A stretch of 44,231 nucleotides of DNA from positions 1 through 44,231 of the forward strand of contig JAPOXK010000004.1 of the NCBI GenBank assembly GCA_026707145.1. The letters run 5' to 3'. The stretch comes from Chloroflexota bacterium (GTDB lineage Bacteria; Chloroflexota; Dehalococcoidia; Bin125). Under the pieces are notes generated by a model. That model ran no database searches. It was not told the DNA's origin and saw only the letters and a list, made by a program, of their open reading frames with translations. The position numbers and the translations under genes are program-made. Positions 16,992 through 28,151 of this stretch are shown here, in pieces; position 1 is the stretch's first letter, and each line of letters starts with the position of its first letter.

Positions 16992-18650
16992 ATGCCGAAG
17001 TACATCTTCGTAACGGGTGGGGTGGTCAGTTCTGTCGGTAAAGGCATCACCAGCGCATCCCTCGCGACCCTTCTGAAGAGCCGCGGATACTCGGTTACCG
17101 TTCAAAAGCTCGACCCCTACTTGAACGTCGATCCGGGCACCATGTCGCCGTACCAGCACGGCGAGGTCTTCGTGACCGCTGACGGGGCCGAGACCGACTT
17201 GGACCTGGGTCACTACGAGCGCTTTCTGGACCAAGATCTCACCGGGGCCTCGTCGCTCACCATGGGCCAAGTGCACCAGGCTGTCATACAGCGGGAGCGG
17301 CGGGGGGATTTCTTGGGTGGCACCATCCAGCAGGTGCCCCACATCACGGATGAAGTCAAAGCGCGCGTGCGCGGGCTGGCGGAGCAATCCGGCGTCGACC
17401 TGCTGATCGTCGAAGTGGGCGGCACCATCGGCGATATCGAAGGACAAGCCTTCTTGGAGGCGATCCGGCAGATTCGCTCCGAAGAAAACCGCACCGACGC
17501 CGTGTCGGTGCACGTGACGATGCTGCCCTATCTCCGCGCGACCGGGGAGCTCAAGACCAAGCCCACGCAGCACTCCGTCCGCGAGCTCCGCTCGGCGGGG
17601 ATCCAGCCCGATGTCATCATCGCGCGCGCGGAGATGCCGGTCGGCGATGCGATCAAAGCCAAAATCGCTCTCTTCTGCGATGTCGAGCCGCGTGCCGTGG
17701 TGCCCCTTGAGACGGCGCCGAGCATCTACCAAGTGCCGTTGATCCTTGATGATGCCGGTGTCACGGATCTCATCCTGGAGCGCCTGGCGCTTCCGCCTGC
17801 CGACCGAGACTTACAGCAGTGGCGCGAATGGGTCTCTGCGCTGCGCAATCCAGCGGTGCACGTCCCTATCGCGATCGTGGGCAAGTATGTCGATCTGCCG
17901 GACGCATATCTCTCCGTCAAGGAGGCGCTCATCCACGCGGGCGTGGAGCACGGGGCCGCCATTGATCTCCGCTGGGTCCAGTCCGATAGCTTGGAGGGCG
18001 CTGGCGCCGCCACCGAGCTCGCGGGCGTGTGCGGCCTGCTGGTGCCGGGCGGCTTCGGCGAGCGGGGCAGTGAAGGCGAGGTCGCGGCGGCGCGCTGGGC
18101 GCGCGAACACCGGATCCCGTATCTGGGTCTTTGCCGCGGGATGCAGCAGATGGTCATCGAGTTCGCACGGAACGTGGCCGGCCTGGCCGCCGCCAACTCC
18201 ACCGAATTCGAGAGGGATGCGGGCGCCCCCGTGATTTCCCTGCTGGAAGAGCAAGAGCACGTGCGAGAGTTGGGCGGGACCATGCGGTTGGGCCACTACC
18301 CGTGCCGCTTGATCGCAGGGACGCGCGCGGCGGCTGCCTACGGGGATGACCTGGTGTCCGAGCGGCATCGCCACCGCTGGGAATTCAACAACGCCTTCCG
18401 CGAATTACTGGCGGCGGCTGGGCTCGTCGCGAGCGGCGTCGCCCCGGACGATTCCCTCGTCGAGATCGTCGAGCTTGAGGGGCACCCCTTCATGCTGGGA
18501 TCGCAGTTCCACCCCGAGTTGCGCTCGCGGCCCGGGCATCCCCATCCGCTCTTCTCGGCGTTTATCAAGGAGGCACTGGCGGCCTTGCCCTTCGCATCAT
18601 CGCCGGCCGAGGAGCCGCGCGTTGCGGCTTCGGAGGTGGTGGGATCGTAG
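16992..18650 (+). CDS. pyrG: CTP synthase
   Basis: PyrG makes CTP from UTP, ATP and glutamine. The start at 16992 gives the standard MPKYIFVTGGVVSSVGKG opening and 552 residues; GAGG lies a few bases before it. The N-terminal synthetase domain (about 1-270) has the P-loop-like GGVVSSVGKG, YLNVDPGTMSP and EVGGTIGDIE. The C-terminal class I glutamine amidotransferase domain has the oxyanion GGFGERG, the nucleophile Cys381 in LCRGMQ, and the His-Glu pair in QFHPELRSRP. The residue after the nucleophile is Arg, where Leu, Phe or Tyr is usual. The membrane gene follows after 9 bp. Confidence 0.96.
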   Translation: MPKYIFVTGGVVSSVGKGITSASLATLLKSRGYSVTVQKLDPYLNVDPGTMSPYQHGEVFVTADGAETDLDLGHYERFLDQDLTGASSLTMGQVHQAVIQRERRGDFLGGTIQQVPHITDEVKARVRGLAEQSGVDLLIVEVGGTIGDIEGQAFLEAIRQIRSEENRTDAVSVHVTMLPYLRATGELKTKPTQHSVRELRSAGIQPDVIIARAEMPVGDAIKAKIALFCDVEPRAVVPLETAPSIYQVPLILDDAGVTDLILERLALPPADRDLQQWREWVSALRNPAVHVPIAIVGKYVDLPDAYLSVKEALIHAGVEHGAAIDLRWVQSDSLEGAGAATELAGVCGLLVPGGFGERGSEGEVAAARWAREHRIPYLGLCRGMQQMVIEFARNVAGLAAANSTEFERDAGAPVISLLEEQEHVRELGGTMRLGHYPCRLIAGTRAAAAYGDDLVSERHRHRWEFNNAFRELLAAAGLVASGVAPDDSLVEIVELEGHPFMLGSQFHPELRSRPGHPHPLFSAFIKEALAALPFASSPAEEPRVAASEVVGS

Positions 18651-18659
18651 GCGGAACGG

Positions 18660-19139
18660 ATGAGTGAGGATGAGGCATTCCGCCTTGTGCACATGCTTGC
18701 GTTGTTCCTGTTTGCCGCCGGCGTCGGCGGCACGCTGCTTCCGCTCTACCGCTCTTGGTCGAGCGGCGACGTGATCGCCCAGGCGCACGCCTTTCAGTCG
18801 GCGGGCCGCAGCCAAGTCGGCGTCATGCTGCCGGGATTGATCCTCGTCGGCGTCACCGGGCTCGTGTGGGCGATCCGCTCGGATATCTACGATCCGATCG
18901 AGACGGGCTGGCTCCTCGCGGTCGAGGGGTTGTACTTATTCGTGCTCTTCGTCTGCTTTCCGGCGATGAGCGCTGGGCTGCGACGTGCCCGCCTCCTCGC
19001 GCTGCAAGCGCTGAAGAGCGGTGAAGTATCGCCGGAGCTCGAAGAGACGCTGGCGGACCAGGCCCCGCTCGTGGTGGGGACCGTCATTGTGTTGGTGAGC
19101 GTGCTGGCGGCGGCGCTGGCGATCGTGAAGCCGTTCTAG
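18660..19139 (+). CDS. Four-helix membrane protein, DUF2269-like
   Basis: The 159-residue protein has hydrophobic spans at about 8-28, 52-72, 82-105 and 135-157. The pattern of a first helix with RLVHMLALFLFAAGVGG, an invariant-looking Arg-Ser-Gln segment in the first loop (HAFQSAGRSQVG) and a final VVGTVIVLVSVL helix is like DUF2269 / CopD-type small membrane proteins. It resembles the purA-linked gene at 7088 in layout but is not closely similar by eye. It lies 9 bp after pyrG and 27 bp before the transaldolase, so it is probably part of that operon. Its function is unknown. Confidence 0.75.
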   Translation: MSEDEAFRLVHMLALFLFAAGVGGTLLPLYRSWSSGDVIAQAHAFQSAGRSQVGVMLPGLILVGVTGLVWAIRSDIYDPIETGWLLAVEGLYLFVLFVCFPAMSAGLRRARLLALQALKSGEVSPELEETLADQAPLVVGTVIVLVSVLAAALAIVKPF

Positions 19140-19166
19140 CGCGAGAGACGCGAAAGGGGATCGACC

Positions 19167-19832
19167 GTGCGCATCTTCCTCGACACCGCCAACTTGGAGG
19201 AGATCCGGACCGCCGTGCGCTGGGGCGTATGCGCAGGCGTCACCACCAACCCCACGCTCTATGCCAAAGAGAGCGCGAGCGGGGTCAGCTACCGCGAGCG
19301 CGTGGTCGCGATTGCGGAGCTCGTGGGGGGGCACGTCTCAGCGGAGTGCGTCAGTCGCACAGCGGACGACCTCGTGGAGGAGGCGCGTGCGATCGCGTCC
19401 TGGCACCCGAACGTCGTCGTCAAGATCCCTGCCGATGAGGCCGGGATCGAAGCGATCCACCGGGTCAGCGCTGAGGGCATCCGCGTCAACACGACGTTGA
19501 TATTCAGCGTGAATCAAGCGCTGCTAGTCGCGAACGCTGGCGCCGCGTTCGTCAGTCCCTTTGTCGGACGTCTGGACGATATCGATCACGATGGTACCGA
19601 TCTGGTTCGCGAAACCGTCGAGCTTCTCGACCGCTACCACATGCCGACCCAAGTGATCGCAGCGAGCATTCGGGGCCCGCGCCACGTCACCGCCGCCGCT
19701 GCCGCCGGCGCGCATATCGCAACCGTGCCCTTCAAGGTCCTGCGACAGATGCTGCAGCATCCGCTCACCGACCGCGGCATCGCCGCCTTTCTCGCCGATT
19801 GGGAACGGGCACAGACGGCGGTGGGGCGCTAG
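19167..19832 (+). CDS. fsa: Transaldolase, fructose-6-phosphate aldolase type
   Basis: A 221-residue TIM-barrel class I aldolase of the short MipB/TalC type. FLDTANLEEI opens the protein, GVTTNPTLYAKE follows, and VVVKIPADEAGIEA carries the Schiff-base Lys. NTTLIFSVNQALLVANAGAAFVSPFVGRLDD completes the pattern. The GTG start has AAAGGGGATCG in front. Enzymes of this size are either transaldolases of the pentose phosphate pathway or fructose-6-phosphate aldolases, and sequence reading alone does not separate them. Adjacency to rho is a gene order I recall from related Chloroflexota. Confidence 0.93.
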   Translation: MRIFLDTANLEEIRTAVRWGVCAGVTTNPTLYAKESASGVSYRERVVAIAELVGGHVSAECVSRTADDLVEEARAIASWHPNVVVKIPADEAGIEAIHRVSAEGIRVNTTLIFSVNQALLVANAGAAFVSPFVGRLDDIDHDGTDLVRETVELLDRYHMPTQVIAASIRGPRHVTAAAAAGAHIATVPFKVLRQMLQHPLTDRGIAAFLADWERAQTAVGR

Positions 19833-19862
19833 CGTTCCCCGCTGTCCGGCGCAGAGCGGCGC

Positions 19863-19891
19863 TTGCGCGCCGCGATCGGCGCGATTATGCT
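19863..19891 (+). promoter_or_regulatory. Candidate rho promoter
   Basis: TTGCGC (19863-19868), a 17-bp spacer and TATGCT (19886-19891). Transcription would start near 19898, leaving about 105 nt of leader before the TTG start. The leader holds no obvious uORF beyond ATG CAC CAG TGA at 19960. Confidence 0.45.
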
Positions 19892-20004
19892 AAGCTCGCT
19901 TGAGCAGGCGTGCGCTTAAAGGCTGCGGCGCCACCCCACTTTTGCGGTTCACCCCAACGATGCACCAGTGAGTGCAAAGCCAATTGGGCGCAGGACCAAG
20001 CGCG

Positions 20005-21270
20005 TTGAACATCACCGAACTCGAATCGAAAACCCGCGACGAGCTTGTTGAGCAGGCCAAGGATGCCGGCGTGACCGGTGCCGCGCGTCTCAAGAAGCAA
20101 GACCTCGTTCTCCGTCTCTTGCAGGCGCAGAGCGCGACCAAAGGCAACCTGCTCTCCGGCGGCGTCATCGACATCGTCGACGATGGGTATGGTTTCTTGC
20201 GAGGCGAATCCCTCCTCCCCGCCGGCACGGACGTGTACGTGTCCCAGTCGCAGGTCCGGCGCTTTGCCTTACGCCCCGGCGACTACGTCACCGGGCAAGT
20301 GCGCCCCCCGCGCGATGGCGAGAAATACTACGGTCTCTGGCAGGTCGACCTCGTCAACGGCATGGACCCGGAAGAGGCGAAGAGGCGGCCGCACTTCGAG
20401 AATCAGACCGCCATCTTCCCGGAGGAGCAGTTCGTTCTTGAGACCGAAGATCCCGCGAACCTCTCCGGGCGGCTGATCGACCTCGTCGCGCCGCTGGGCC
20501 GCGGCCAGCGCGGCCTCATCGTCTCACCGCCCAAGGCGGGCAAGACGATGCTGCTGCAGAGCATCGCCAACGGCGTCACCTCCAACAGCGAGACCGCCCA
20601 CCTCATCGTGGTCCTGGTCGGGGAGCGTCCCGAGGAGGTCACCGAAATGCGCCGCACCGTGCGGGGCGAGGTCGTCTCCTCGACCTTCGACGACCCGGTC
20701 GAGGACCATACGCGCGTCGCGGAGATGGCGCTTGAGCGCGCGAAGCGCCTGATGGAATGCGGTCGCGACGTGGTGATCCTGTGCGACTCCATCACGCGGC
20801 TGACGCGGGCCTATAACTTGGAAATGCCGACCAGCGGACGCACCCTCACGGGCGGCATGGACCCGATCGCGCTCTATCCGCCCAAGCGCTTTTTCGGCGC
20901 CGCCCGCAAAGCCGAAGAGGGCGGCAGCCTCACGATCATCGCTACCTGCCTCATCGACACCGGCAGCCGCCTCGACGATGTGATCTACGAAGAGTTCAAA
21001 GGTACCGGGAACTGGGAAGTGCACCTCGATCGCAAACTCTCCGAGCGCCGCGTTTTCCCCGCCATCGACATCGCGCGGAGCGGTACCCGTCGCGAGGAGT
21101 TGCTGCTGCCCTCGGATAAGCTCCAGCGGGTGTGGCTGCTGCGGCGCATGGTATCGATGCTGAGCAGCGGCAATTCCCAGACCGAACCCACCGAGCGCTT
21201 GATCGAGCGGCTCAGCCGCACCAAATCCAACGAAGAGTTCCTCAGCTCCCTCGCCACAGCCGACGCGTAG
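20005..21270 (+). CDS. rho: Transcription termination factor Rho
   Basis: Rho is the hexameric RNA helicase that ends transcription at C-rich sites. The N-terminal Rho-N helical domain (about 1-40) is followed by the cold-shock-like RNA-binding domain (about 45-115, [13 protein letters not shown]) and the RecA-like ATPase with Walker A PPKAGKT, the Q-loop region [12 protein letters not shown], and [19 protein letters not shown]. The TTG at 20005 (421 residues) is preferred because AGGA stands nine bases before it and NITELESK then opens the protein as in other Rho proteins. A GTG at 19972 would add 11 residues but has no binding site. Many genes here lack intrinsic terminators, in line with reliance on Rho. 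Confidence 0.96.
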   Translation: MNITELESKTRDELVEQAKDAGVTGAARLKKQDLVLRLLQAQSATKGNLLSGGVIDIVDDGYGFLRGESLLPAGTDVYVSQSQVRRFALRPGDYVTGQVRPPRDGEKYYGLWQVDLVNGMDPEEAKRRPHFENQTAIFPEEQFVLETEDPANLSGRLIDLVAPLGRGQRGLIVSPPKAGKTMLLQSIANGVTSNSETAHLIVVLVGERPEEVTEMRRTVRGEVVSSTFDDPVEDHTRVAEMALERAKRLMECGRDVVILCDSITRLTRAYNLEMPTSGRTLTGGMDPIALYPPKRFFGAARKAEEGGSLTIIATCLIDTGSRLDDVIYEEFKGTGNWEVHLDRKLSERRVFPAIDIARSGTRREELLLPSDKLQRVWLLRRMVSMLSSGNSQTEPTERLIERLSRTKSNEEFLSSLATADA

Positions 21271-21307
21271 GCTGTCCGGCGGGCCTCCGCATCCTCTCTC
21301 GCAGCGG

Positions 21308-21949
21308 TCAATCGCCCCGCGGCGCCAGCACCTGGACCGTGGTGCGCTCGGGCAGGCCGCTTGCCGTGACGTTGACGTGATTCTCCAGCGTCTCCGGTTT
21401 CTGCGCGCCCATCTCTTTGAGGAACGGCTCGACCGTGTCCAGCAGCTCCGTCTCGGGTCCCGCCTTGTACAACATCGGGATGACTAGCTTCGGCTCGAGC
21501 GTGCTCACGACCTGCGCCGCCGCCGCCGCATCAAGGTGCTCGTATCCTCCGATCGGCACCAGCGCTACGTCCGCTTGACTGAGCATCTCCACCTCGTCCG
21601 CTGTCGGCAGCGCGCCCAAGTCGCCGAGATGGACGACCGCGACCTCGTCGATGGTGATCACGAAGGCGGTGTTGTAGCCGTCGCCGCCTGCGCGCTGGGG
21701 CCGAGGCGTGCGGACGCCCGTCACCAAGACTTGCTTGGCCTCGTACTCACCCGGGGCGTCGAGTTGCAACGGATCGCCGGCCACGCCCGGCACCCAGCTG
21801 AACTCGGGCGCCGCGTTCGACACGGTGACGATCTCCGCGCGCGGACGATTGAGACGGAAGCCCGTCGACGATGGACAGGGGTCCATGACGACGGCGGCGT
21901 CGCGACCGCGGAGCCGAAAAGCGCTGTGACCGATCCAGGCGATATCCAT
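21308..21949 (-). CDS. MBL-fold protein with lost metal motif
   Basis: The 213-residue protein follows the UlaG-like 'metal-dependent hydrolase' pattern: AWIGHSAFRLRGRDAAVVMDP, then a strand ending VTVS, PGEYE, VHLGDLG, VALVPIGG and PKLVIPMLYK. At the place of the signature S-H-x-H-x-D-H the sequence is S44-N-A-A-P-E-F, so none of the His/Asp ligands of the first motif remains; the later His-Leu-Gly-Asp is kept. It is therefore probably not a normal binuclear hydrolase. The start at 21949 is chosen over an upstream frame that overlaps the ketosynthase-like gene, 25 bp away. The two genes likely form an operon. Confidence 0.85.
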   Translation of the reverse strand: MDIAWIGHSAFRLRGRDAAVVMDPCPSSTGFRLNRPRAEIVTVSNAAPEFSWVPGVAGDPLQLDAPGEYEAKQVLVTGVRTPRPQRAGGDGYNTAFVITIDEVAVVHLGDLGALPTADEVEMLSQADVALVPIGGYEHLDAAAAAQVVSTLEPKLVIPMLYKAGPETELLDTVEPFLKEMGAQKPETLENHVNVTASGLPERTTVQVLAPRGD

Positions 21950-21974
21950 GACGCTATTGTTGAGGCCTTGTGCC

Positions 21975-23207
21975 CTAGGCTCCAGCGCTGGCGTCGGTTT
22001 CGGCTCTGGCCAGGATGACGGCCGCGTTCTGGCCCAGCGTGCCGTAGGCGCACACCGCGGCTCCCCCGAGATGGTCCCGTTGGGGTGTCCGCGCAAAGTC
22101 GAGTCCGCAAGCCTCGTCGGGCTGCTCAAAGCTGGCATGCGGCGGGACGACCTGCTCTGCGAGGCTGAAGACTGCCGCGGCGGCGGCCAGCGCGCCGCTC
22201 GCGCCGACCGTGAACCCCACGACGGGCGTCACCGTCGTCACGTATGTGTCGAGGATCCGGGCGCCGAGGGATCGCTCCAGGATGTCCGTTTCGCGCGCGT
22301 CGCCGGCCAGCGTTCCCGCACCGGCTGCGTAGACGACGTCGATCTGATGGGGGCTGATCGCCGCCTGCCGGATCGCCGTGCCCAGCGCCCGCCGTCCGAT
22401 GTCGACATCGGTAGGGGCGCAGCCGTCGCCCGGCGGGCCCGATGTCTGGCCGAAGCCGATCACTTCGGCGTAGATGCGGGCGCCGCGCGCCAGTGCGACG
22501 TCCCGGTTCTCCAGCACGAGGGCGGCCGCGCCTTCGCCGAGGACCAGTCCGTCGCGCAGGAGGTCGAAGGGGCGCAGGGCGTTGGGCTCCGACTGGCGGC
22601 TGAGCAGCCCGGCCGCTTCGTACGCGGACCAGATCCGGCGGCCGAGCGGTGCCTCGGCCCCGCCGGCCACCGCGATCTGGACTGCGCCGCTCTGGATGAG
22701 CGCCGTCGCCTCGCCGATCGCGATGAGCCCCGAGGCGGCGTCGGCGCGAATCGTGGCCGATGGCCCGCCGATATGGAGGCCGCTGGTCACCCCGGCCAAC
22801 CCGTCGCTGAAGAAACGGCGTGCATCCGCGCCGTCCGCGCTGTCGAATCCATCCGCGTGCGCCGTTCCGATCAGCGCCCCGATGTACGGTGCTTGTTCGG
22901 GGCCCAGCTCCAGCCGGGAATCGCCGATCGCCTGCATAGAAGCGTCCAGTGCGAAGCGGGCGCTCCGGCTGAGGCGGCGCAGCACGGCGTCGGGCACGCC
23001 ACTTGGTCCGCGGTAGTCGGGCAGCTGTGCGACCACGGCGGGCCGGCCCGGGTCGAAGGCCGTGAGCGAGGAGGGAGCGAGCCGTCCCTGGAGAAGCGCG
23101 CTCCAGAGATCCGGCGCCCTGGGACCGGCGGCGCTGACGGCGCCCACTCCGGTCACCACCACCCGAACCAGCTCGATTCGTTCTGCTGCTGGACCACCGC
23201 TCGTCAT
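21975..23207 (-). CDS. Ketosynthase-fold protein lacking all catalytic residues
   Basis: A 410-residue thiolase-fold protein aligned throughout with FabF-type beta-ketoacyl-ACP synthases (VVVTGVGAVSAAG; FDLLRDGLVLGEGAAALVLE; GDARET; GASGALAAAAAV). The catalytic Cys position is Ala157 (ADAASG), the first His is Ala295 (YAAGAGT), the Lys is Thr327 and the second His is Phe332 (VVGFTVGASG). With Cys, both His and Lys gone, it cannot condense or decarboxylate by the known mechanism. Type II polyketide chain-length factors also lack the Cys, but usually have Gln there. No acyl-carrier or partner ketosynthase is nearby. It is divergent from hrcA and upstream of the MBL-fold gene. Confidence 0.88.
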   Translation of the reverse strand: MTSGGPAAERIELVRVVVTGVGAVSAAGPRAPDLWSALLQGRLAPSSLTAFDPGRPAVVAQLPDYRGPSGVPDAVLRRLSRSARFALDASMQAIGDSRLELGPEQAPYIGALIGTAHADGFDSADGADARRFFSDGLAGVTSGLHIGGPSATIRADAASGLIAIGEATALIQSGAVQIAVAGGAEAPLGRRIWSAYEAAGLLSRQSEPNALRPFDLLRDGLVLGEGAAALVLENRDVALARGARIYAEVIGFGQTSGPPGDGCAPTDVDIGRRALGTAIRQAAISPHQIDVVYAAGAGTLAGDARETDILERSLGARILDTYVTTVTPVVGFTVGASGALAAAAAVFSLAEQVVPPHASFEQPDEACGLDFARTPQRDHLGGAAVCAYGTLGQNAAVILARAETDASAGA

Positions 23208-23224
23208 AGGGACATGCTCGTTTC

Positions 23225-23253
23225 TTGACCACCAGATAGGCGAGTGATAGGCT
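23225..23253 (+). promoter_or_regulatory. hrcA operon promoter
   Basis: TTGACC (23225-23230), a 17-bp spacer and TAGGCT (23248-23253) with an extended TGA just before it. The expected transcript start, near 23260, lies directly before the CIRCE element, the usual place for HrcA repression. Confidence 0.6.
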
Positions 23254-23262
23254 CATCCTCCC

Positions 23263-23289
23263 TTGGCACTCTCAGCAAGAGAGTGCCAA
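23263..23289. promoter_or_regulatory. CIRCE operator
   Basis: TTGGCACTC, nine bases, GAGTGCCAA: a perfect 9-bp inverted repeat with the CIRCE spacing. The consensus is TTAGCACTC-N9-GAGTGCTAA, and the single change in each arm (A to G, T to C) preserves symmetry. It is 24 bp before the hrcA ATG and marks the whole hrcA-grpE-dnaK operon, and possibly dnaJ-prmA, as HrcA-regulated heat-shock genes. Confidence 0.93.
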
Positions 23290-23312
23290 ATGGTTAGAGG
23301 GATTGTCGCGGC

Positions 23313-24332
23313 ATGGAAGCTGTCACCGATCGCCGTGCCGGAATCCTTCGGCTCGTCGTCCGCGAGTACGTCGACACGGCAATGCCGGTCGGCTCCAAGA
23401 CCATCCGCGAGAAGTATGAACTCTCCGCTTCGGCTGCCACGATCCGCAGCGAGATGCAGGCGCTTGAGTCCGATGGATTCCTCACCCATCCTTACACTTC
23501 CGCGGGCCGCATCCCCTCCGACCTCGGCTACCGCTCCTACGTCGAGTCCCTGATGGGACCGGTCGAGTTGGCGGCGGAGGAGAAGGCGACGATTCGTCAC
23601 CAGTTTTACCAGGCCGCCCCGGAACTCGATGAGTGGGCCAAGCTGGCGGCCGTGCTTCTGGCTCGATCATTGGGTCTGGTGGCGATTGTAACCCCTCCCC
23701 GATCCGACGACCTCCGGGTGCGCCGCGTGGAACTGGTTTTGCTCAAGGATCTGCTCGCGCTTCTGATCGTGGTGTTGCGGGAAGCCCGCGTGCTCAAGCA
23801 GCTCGTACCGCTCGCATCTCCGGCCGATCAGAGCCAACTCAACAGCACGAGCAGCCATCTCAACGAACGTCTCGTCGGCAAGAGCCTCCGTGAGATCCGC
23901 CGCCAATCACCGGCCGAAGGGATCGAGGGTGGGATCGAGCGGTCAATAGCGCAGCTGCTTGAGGTCGAATCGCAGCGAGAGATAGGTGCCTATATCGAAG
24001 GCTTGAGCGGCGTCCTGGAGCAGCCGGAGTTTCAGCAAAACCGCGACGATTTCATCGACGTGATTCGCTTGATCGACGCACGGTCGGTGGATCAGCTCAT
24101 GCCCCCGGCGACGCTTGGGAACAGCGGCGTCAGCGTCGTGATCGGCCAGGAGCATCCGATCCGGGCGATGCAGCACTGCTCGGTCGTCATGACGCCCTAC
24201 TCGGCGCGCTCCGGGATCTCGGGTTTCGTCGGGGTCTTGGGCCCGACACGCCTGGAGTACGGGCGCGCCGTGGCGCGCGTGCGCTATTTCAGCAGCCTGC
24301 TCGATGAGCTGATGATCGAGATCTACGGATAA
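23313..24332 (+). CDS. hrcA: Heat-inducible transcription repressor HrcA
   Basis: HrcA binds CIRCE and represses class I heat-shock genes; its activity depends on GroEL in species studied. The protein has 339 residues. The N-terminal winged helix (about 1-75) includes GSKTIREKYELSASAATIRSEM and TSAGRIPSDLGYRSYV, both strongly conserved. A central GAF-like domain and the C-terminal IGQEHPIRAMQHCSVV and GPTRLEYGRAVARVRYFSSLL complete it. The ATG follows AGAGGG by about 11 bases. The operator lies immediately upstream, so the gene is autoregulated. Confidence 0.97.
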   Translation: MEAVTDRRAGILRLVVREYVDTAMPVGSKTIREKYELSASAATIRSEMQALESDGFLTHPYTSAGRIPSDLGYRSYVESLMGPVELAAEEKATIRHQFYQAAPELDEWAKLAAVLLARSLGLVAIVTPPRSDDLRVRRVELVLLKDLLALLIVVLREARVLKQLVPLASPADQSQLNSTSSHLNERLVGKSLREIRRQSPAEGIEGGIERSIAQLLEVESQREIGAYIEGLSGVLEQPEFQQNRDDFIDVIRLIDARSVDQLMPPATLGNSGVSVVIGQEHPIRAMQHCSVVMTPYSARSGISGFVGVLGPTRLEYGRAVARVRYFSSLLDELMIEIYG

Positions 24333-24396
24333 CGGGCCGTGTCTGTTGAACGCCCGCGGGTCGCCCTCACCGGCCAAACCAATTGAGAGCAGCGTG

Positions 24397-26944
<2,548 letters not shown>

Positions 26945-27044
26945 CTTCGGCGGTTTCCCATGCCGCGCCCGGTCGCTGTGGGCTCGCAAGGGTAGACTAG
27001 GACATTAGCCCAAGCGGGAAGCGGGTTCCGCGGACGGGAGACTT

Positions 27045-28151
27045 ATGGCGACGGTACCCAAGCGCGACTTTTACGAGATCCTGGGCGTGCCGCGCGATTG
27101 CAGCAACGAGCAGCTCAAGAGCGCCTTCCGCAAGCTCGCCATGGAGTACCACCCGGACCGCAATCCCGATCCGGCGGCGGCGGAACGCTTCAAGGAGATC
27201 GGCGCAGCCTACGAGGTGCTCTCCGACCCGGAGAAGCGCCGCAGATACGACCGCTTCGGCAGTGCCGAATTCAGCGCGGGCTTCGAGGGCTTCGACTTCG
27301 GGGGCTTCGGCGACATCTTCGACGCCTTCTTCGGCGGGCGCCGCGCCGATGGTCCCGTCCGGGGTGTCGATCTACAGGTGCAGCTCGAGCTCGATTTTGC
27401 GGAGGCGGTCTTCGGCGTACAGAAGGAACTCGCCATCAGCCGCCAGGAGACGTGCGCCGCTTGTCGTGGCGACGGAGCGGAGCCCGGCACCGATCGAATG
27501 GCCTGTCCGCAGTGCGGCGGCGCCGGCGAGATTCGGCGGGCGCAACGCAGCGTCTTCGGTCAGTTTGTCAACGTGGCGACTTGCGACCGCTGCGAGGGCC
27601 TCGGATCGATCGTCTCGCACCCGTGCCGGACCTGTGGCGGCGTCGGGCGCGAGCAACGGAATCGCCGGATCAAGGTCAAAGTCCCCGCCGGCATCGCCGA
27701 CGGCTCGCGCCTTCGCTTCACTGAAGAGGGCGGAGCCGGTAGCCGCGGCGGTACGCCCGGCCACCTCTACGTCGATCTCCGCGTGCGTCCGCACCCCGTG
27801 TTCGCCCGGGAAGGCGACGATCTCGTGCTCGATCTGCCGCTCAGCCTGGCGCAGGCGGCGCTCGGAGCCGAGATCGAGGTCCCCACGCTCGAGGGCGACG
27901 GCGTGCCGCTGCAGGTTCGCTCCGGGACGCAGCACGGACAGACCTTCCGTTTGCGCGGGCACGGCGTCCCCCGCGCGCGCGGGCGCGCCCGCGGCGATCT
28001 CGTCGTGCGCGCGCAGCTCCACGTTCCGACAAAGCTCACCGAGGAGCAGCGCGCGCTCTTCGAACGCCTGGATGAGACACTCGGGTCGCCGACGAAGGAC
28101 GGGCACGAGGCCGGCTTCTTCTCGCGCATCCGCGATGCCTTCAGCGCCTGA
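27045..28151 (+). CDS. dnaJ: Chaperone protein DnaJ (Hsp40)
   Basis: DnaJ delivers substrates to DnaK and stimulates its ATPase. In 368 residues it has the J domain with YHPDRNPD (HPD motif), a Gly/Phe-rich linker (FEGFDFGGFGDIFDAFFGG), the four zinc-finger repeats CAACRGDG, CPQCGGAG, CDRCEGLG and CRTCGGVG, and the C-terminal substrate-binding domains. It is a type I DnaJ with all eight Cys intact. GGGAG precedes the ATG by four bases. Its 3' end overlaps prmA by 17 bp. Confidence 0.97.
   Translation: MATVPKRDFYEILGVPRDCSNEQLKSAFRKLAMEYHPDRNPDPAAAERFKEIGAAYEVLSDPEKRRRYDRFGSAEFSAGFEGFDFGGFGDIFDAFFGGRRADGPVRGVDLQVQLELDFAEAVFGVQKELAISRQETCAACRGDGAEPGTDRMACPQCGGAGEIRRAQRSVFGQFVNVATCDRCEGLGSIVSHPCRTCGGVGREQRNRRIKVKVPAGIADGSRLRFTEEGGAGSRGGTPGHLYVDLRVRPHPVFAREGDDLVLDLPLSLAQAALGAEIEVPTLEGDGVPLQVRSGTQHGQTFRLRGHGVPRARGRARGDLVVRAQLHVPTKLTEEQRALFERLDETLGSPTKDGHEAGFFSRIRDAFSA

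Noticed and set aside
27262-28134. Long upstream extension of the prmA frame inside dnaJ
   Set aside because: Ser/Arg-rich out-of-frame translation of dnaJ; PrmA homology begins only after the ATG at 28135.
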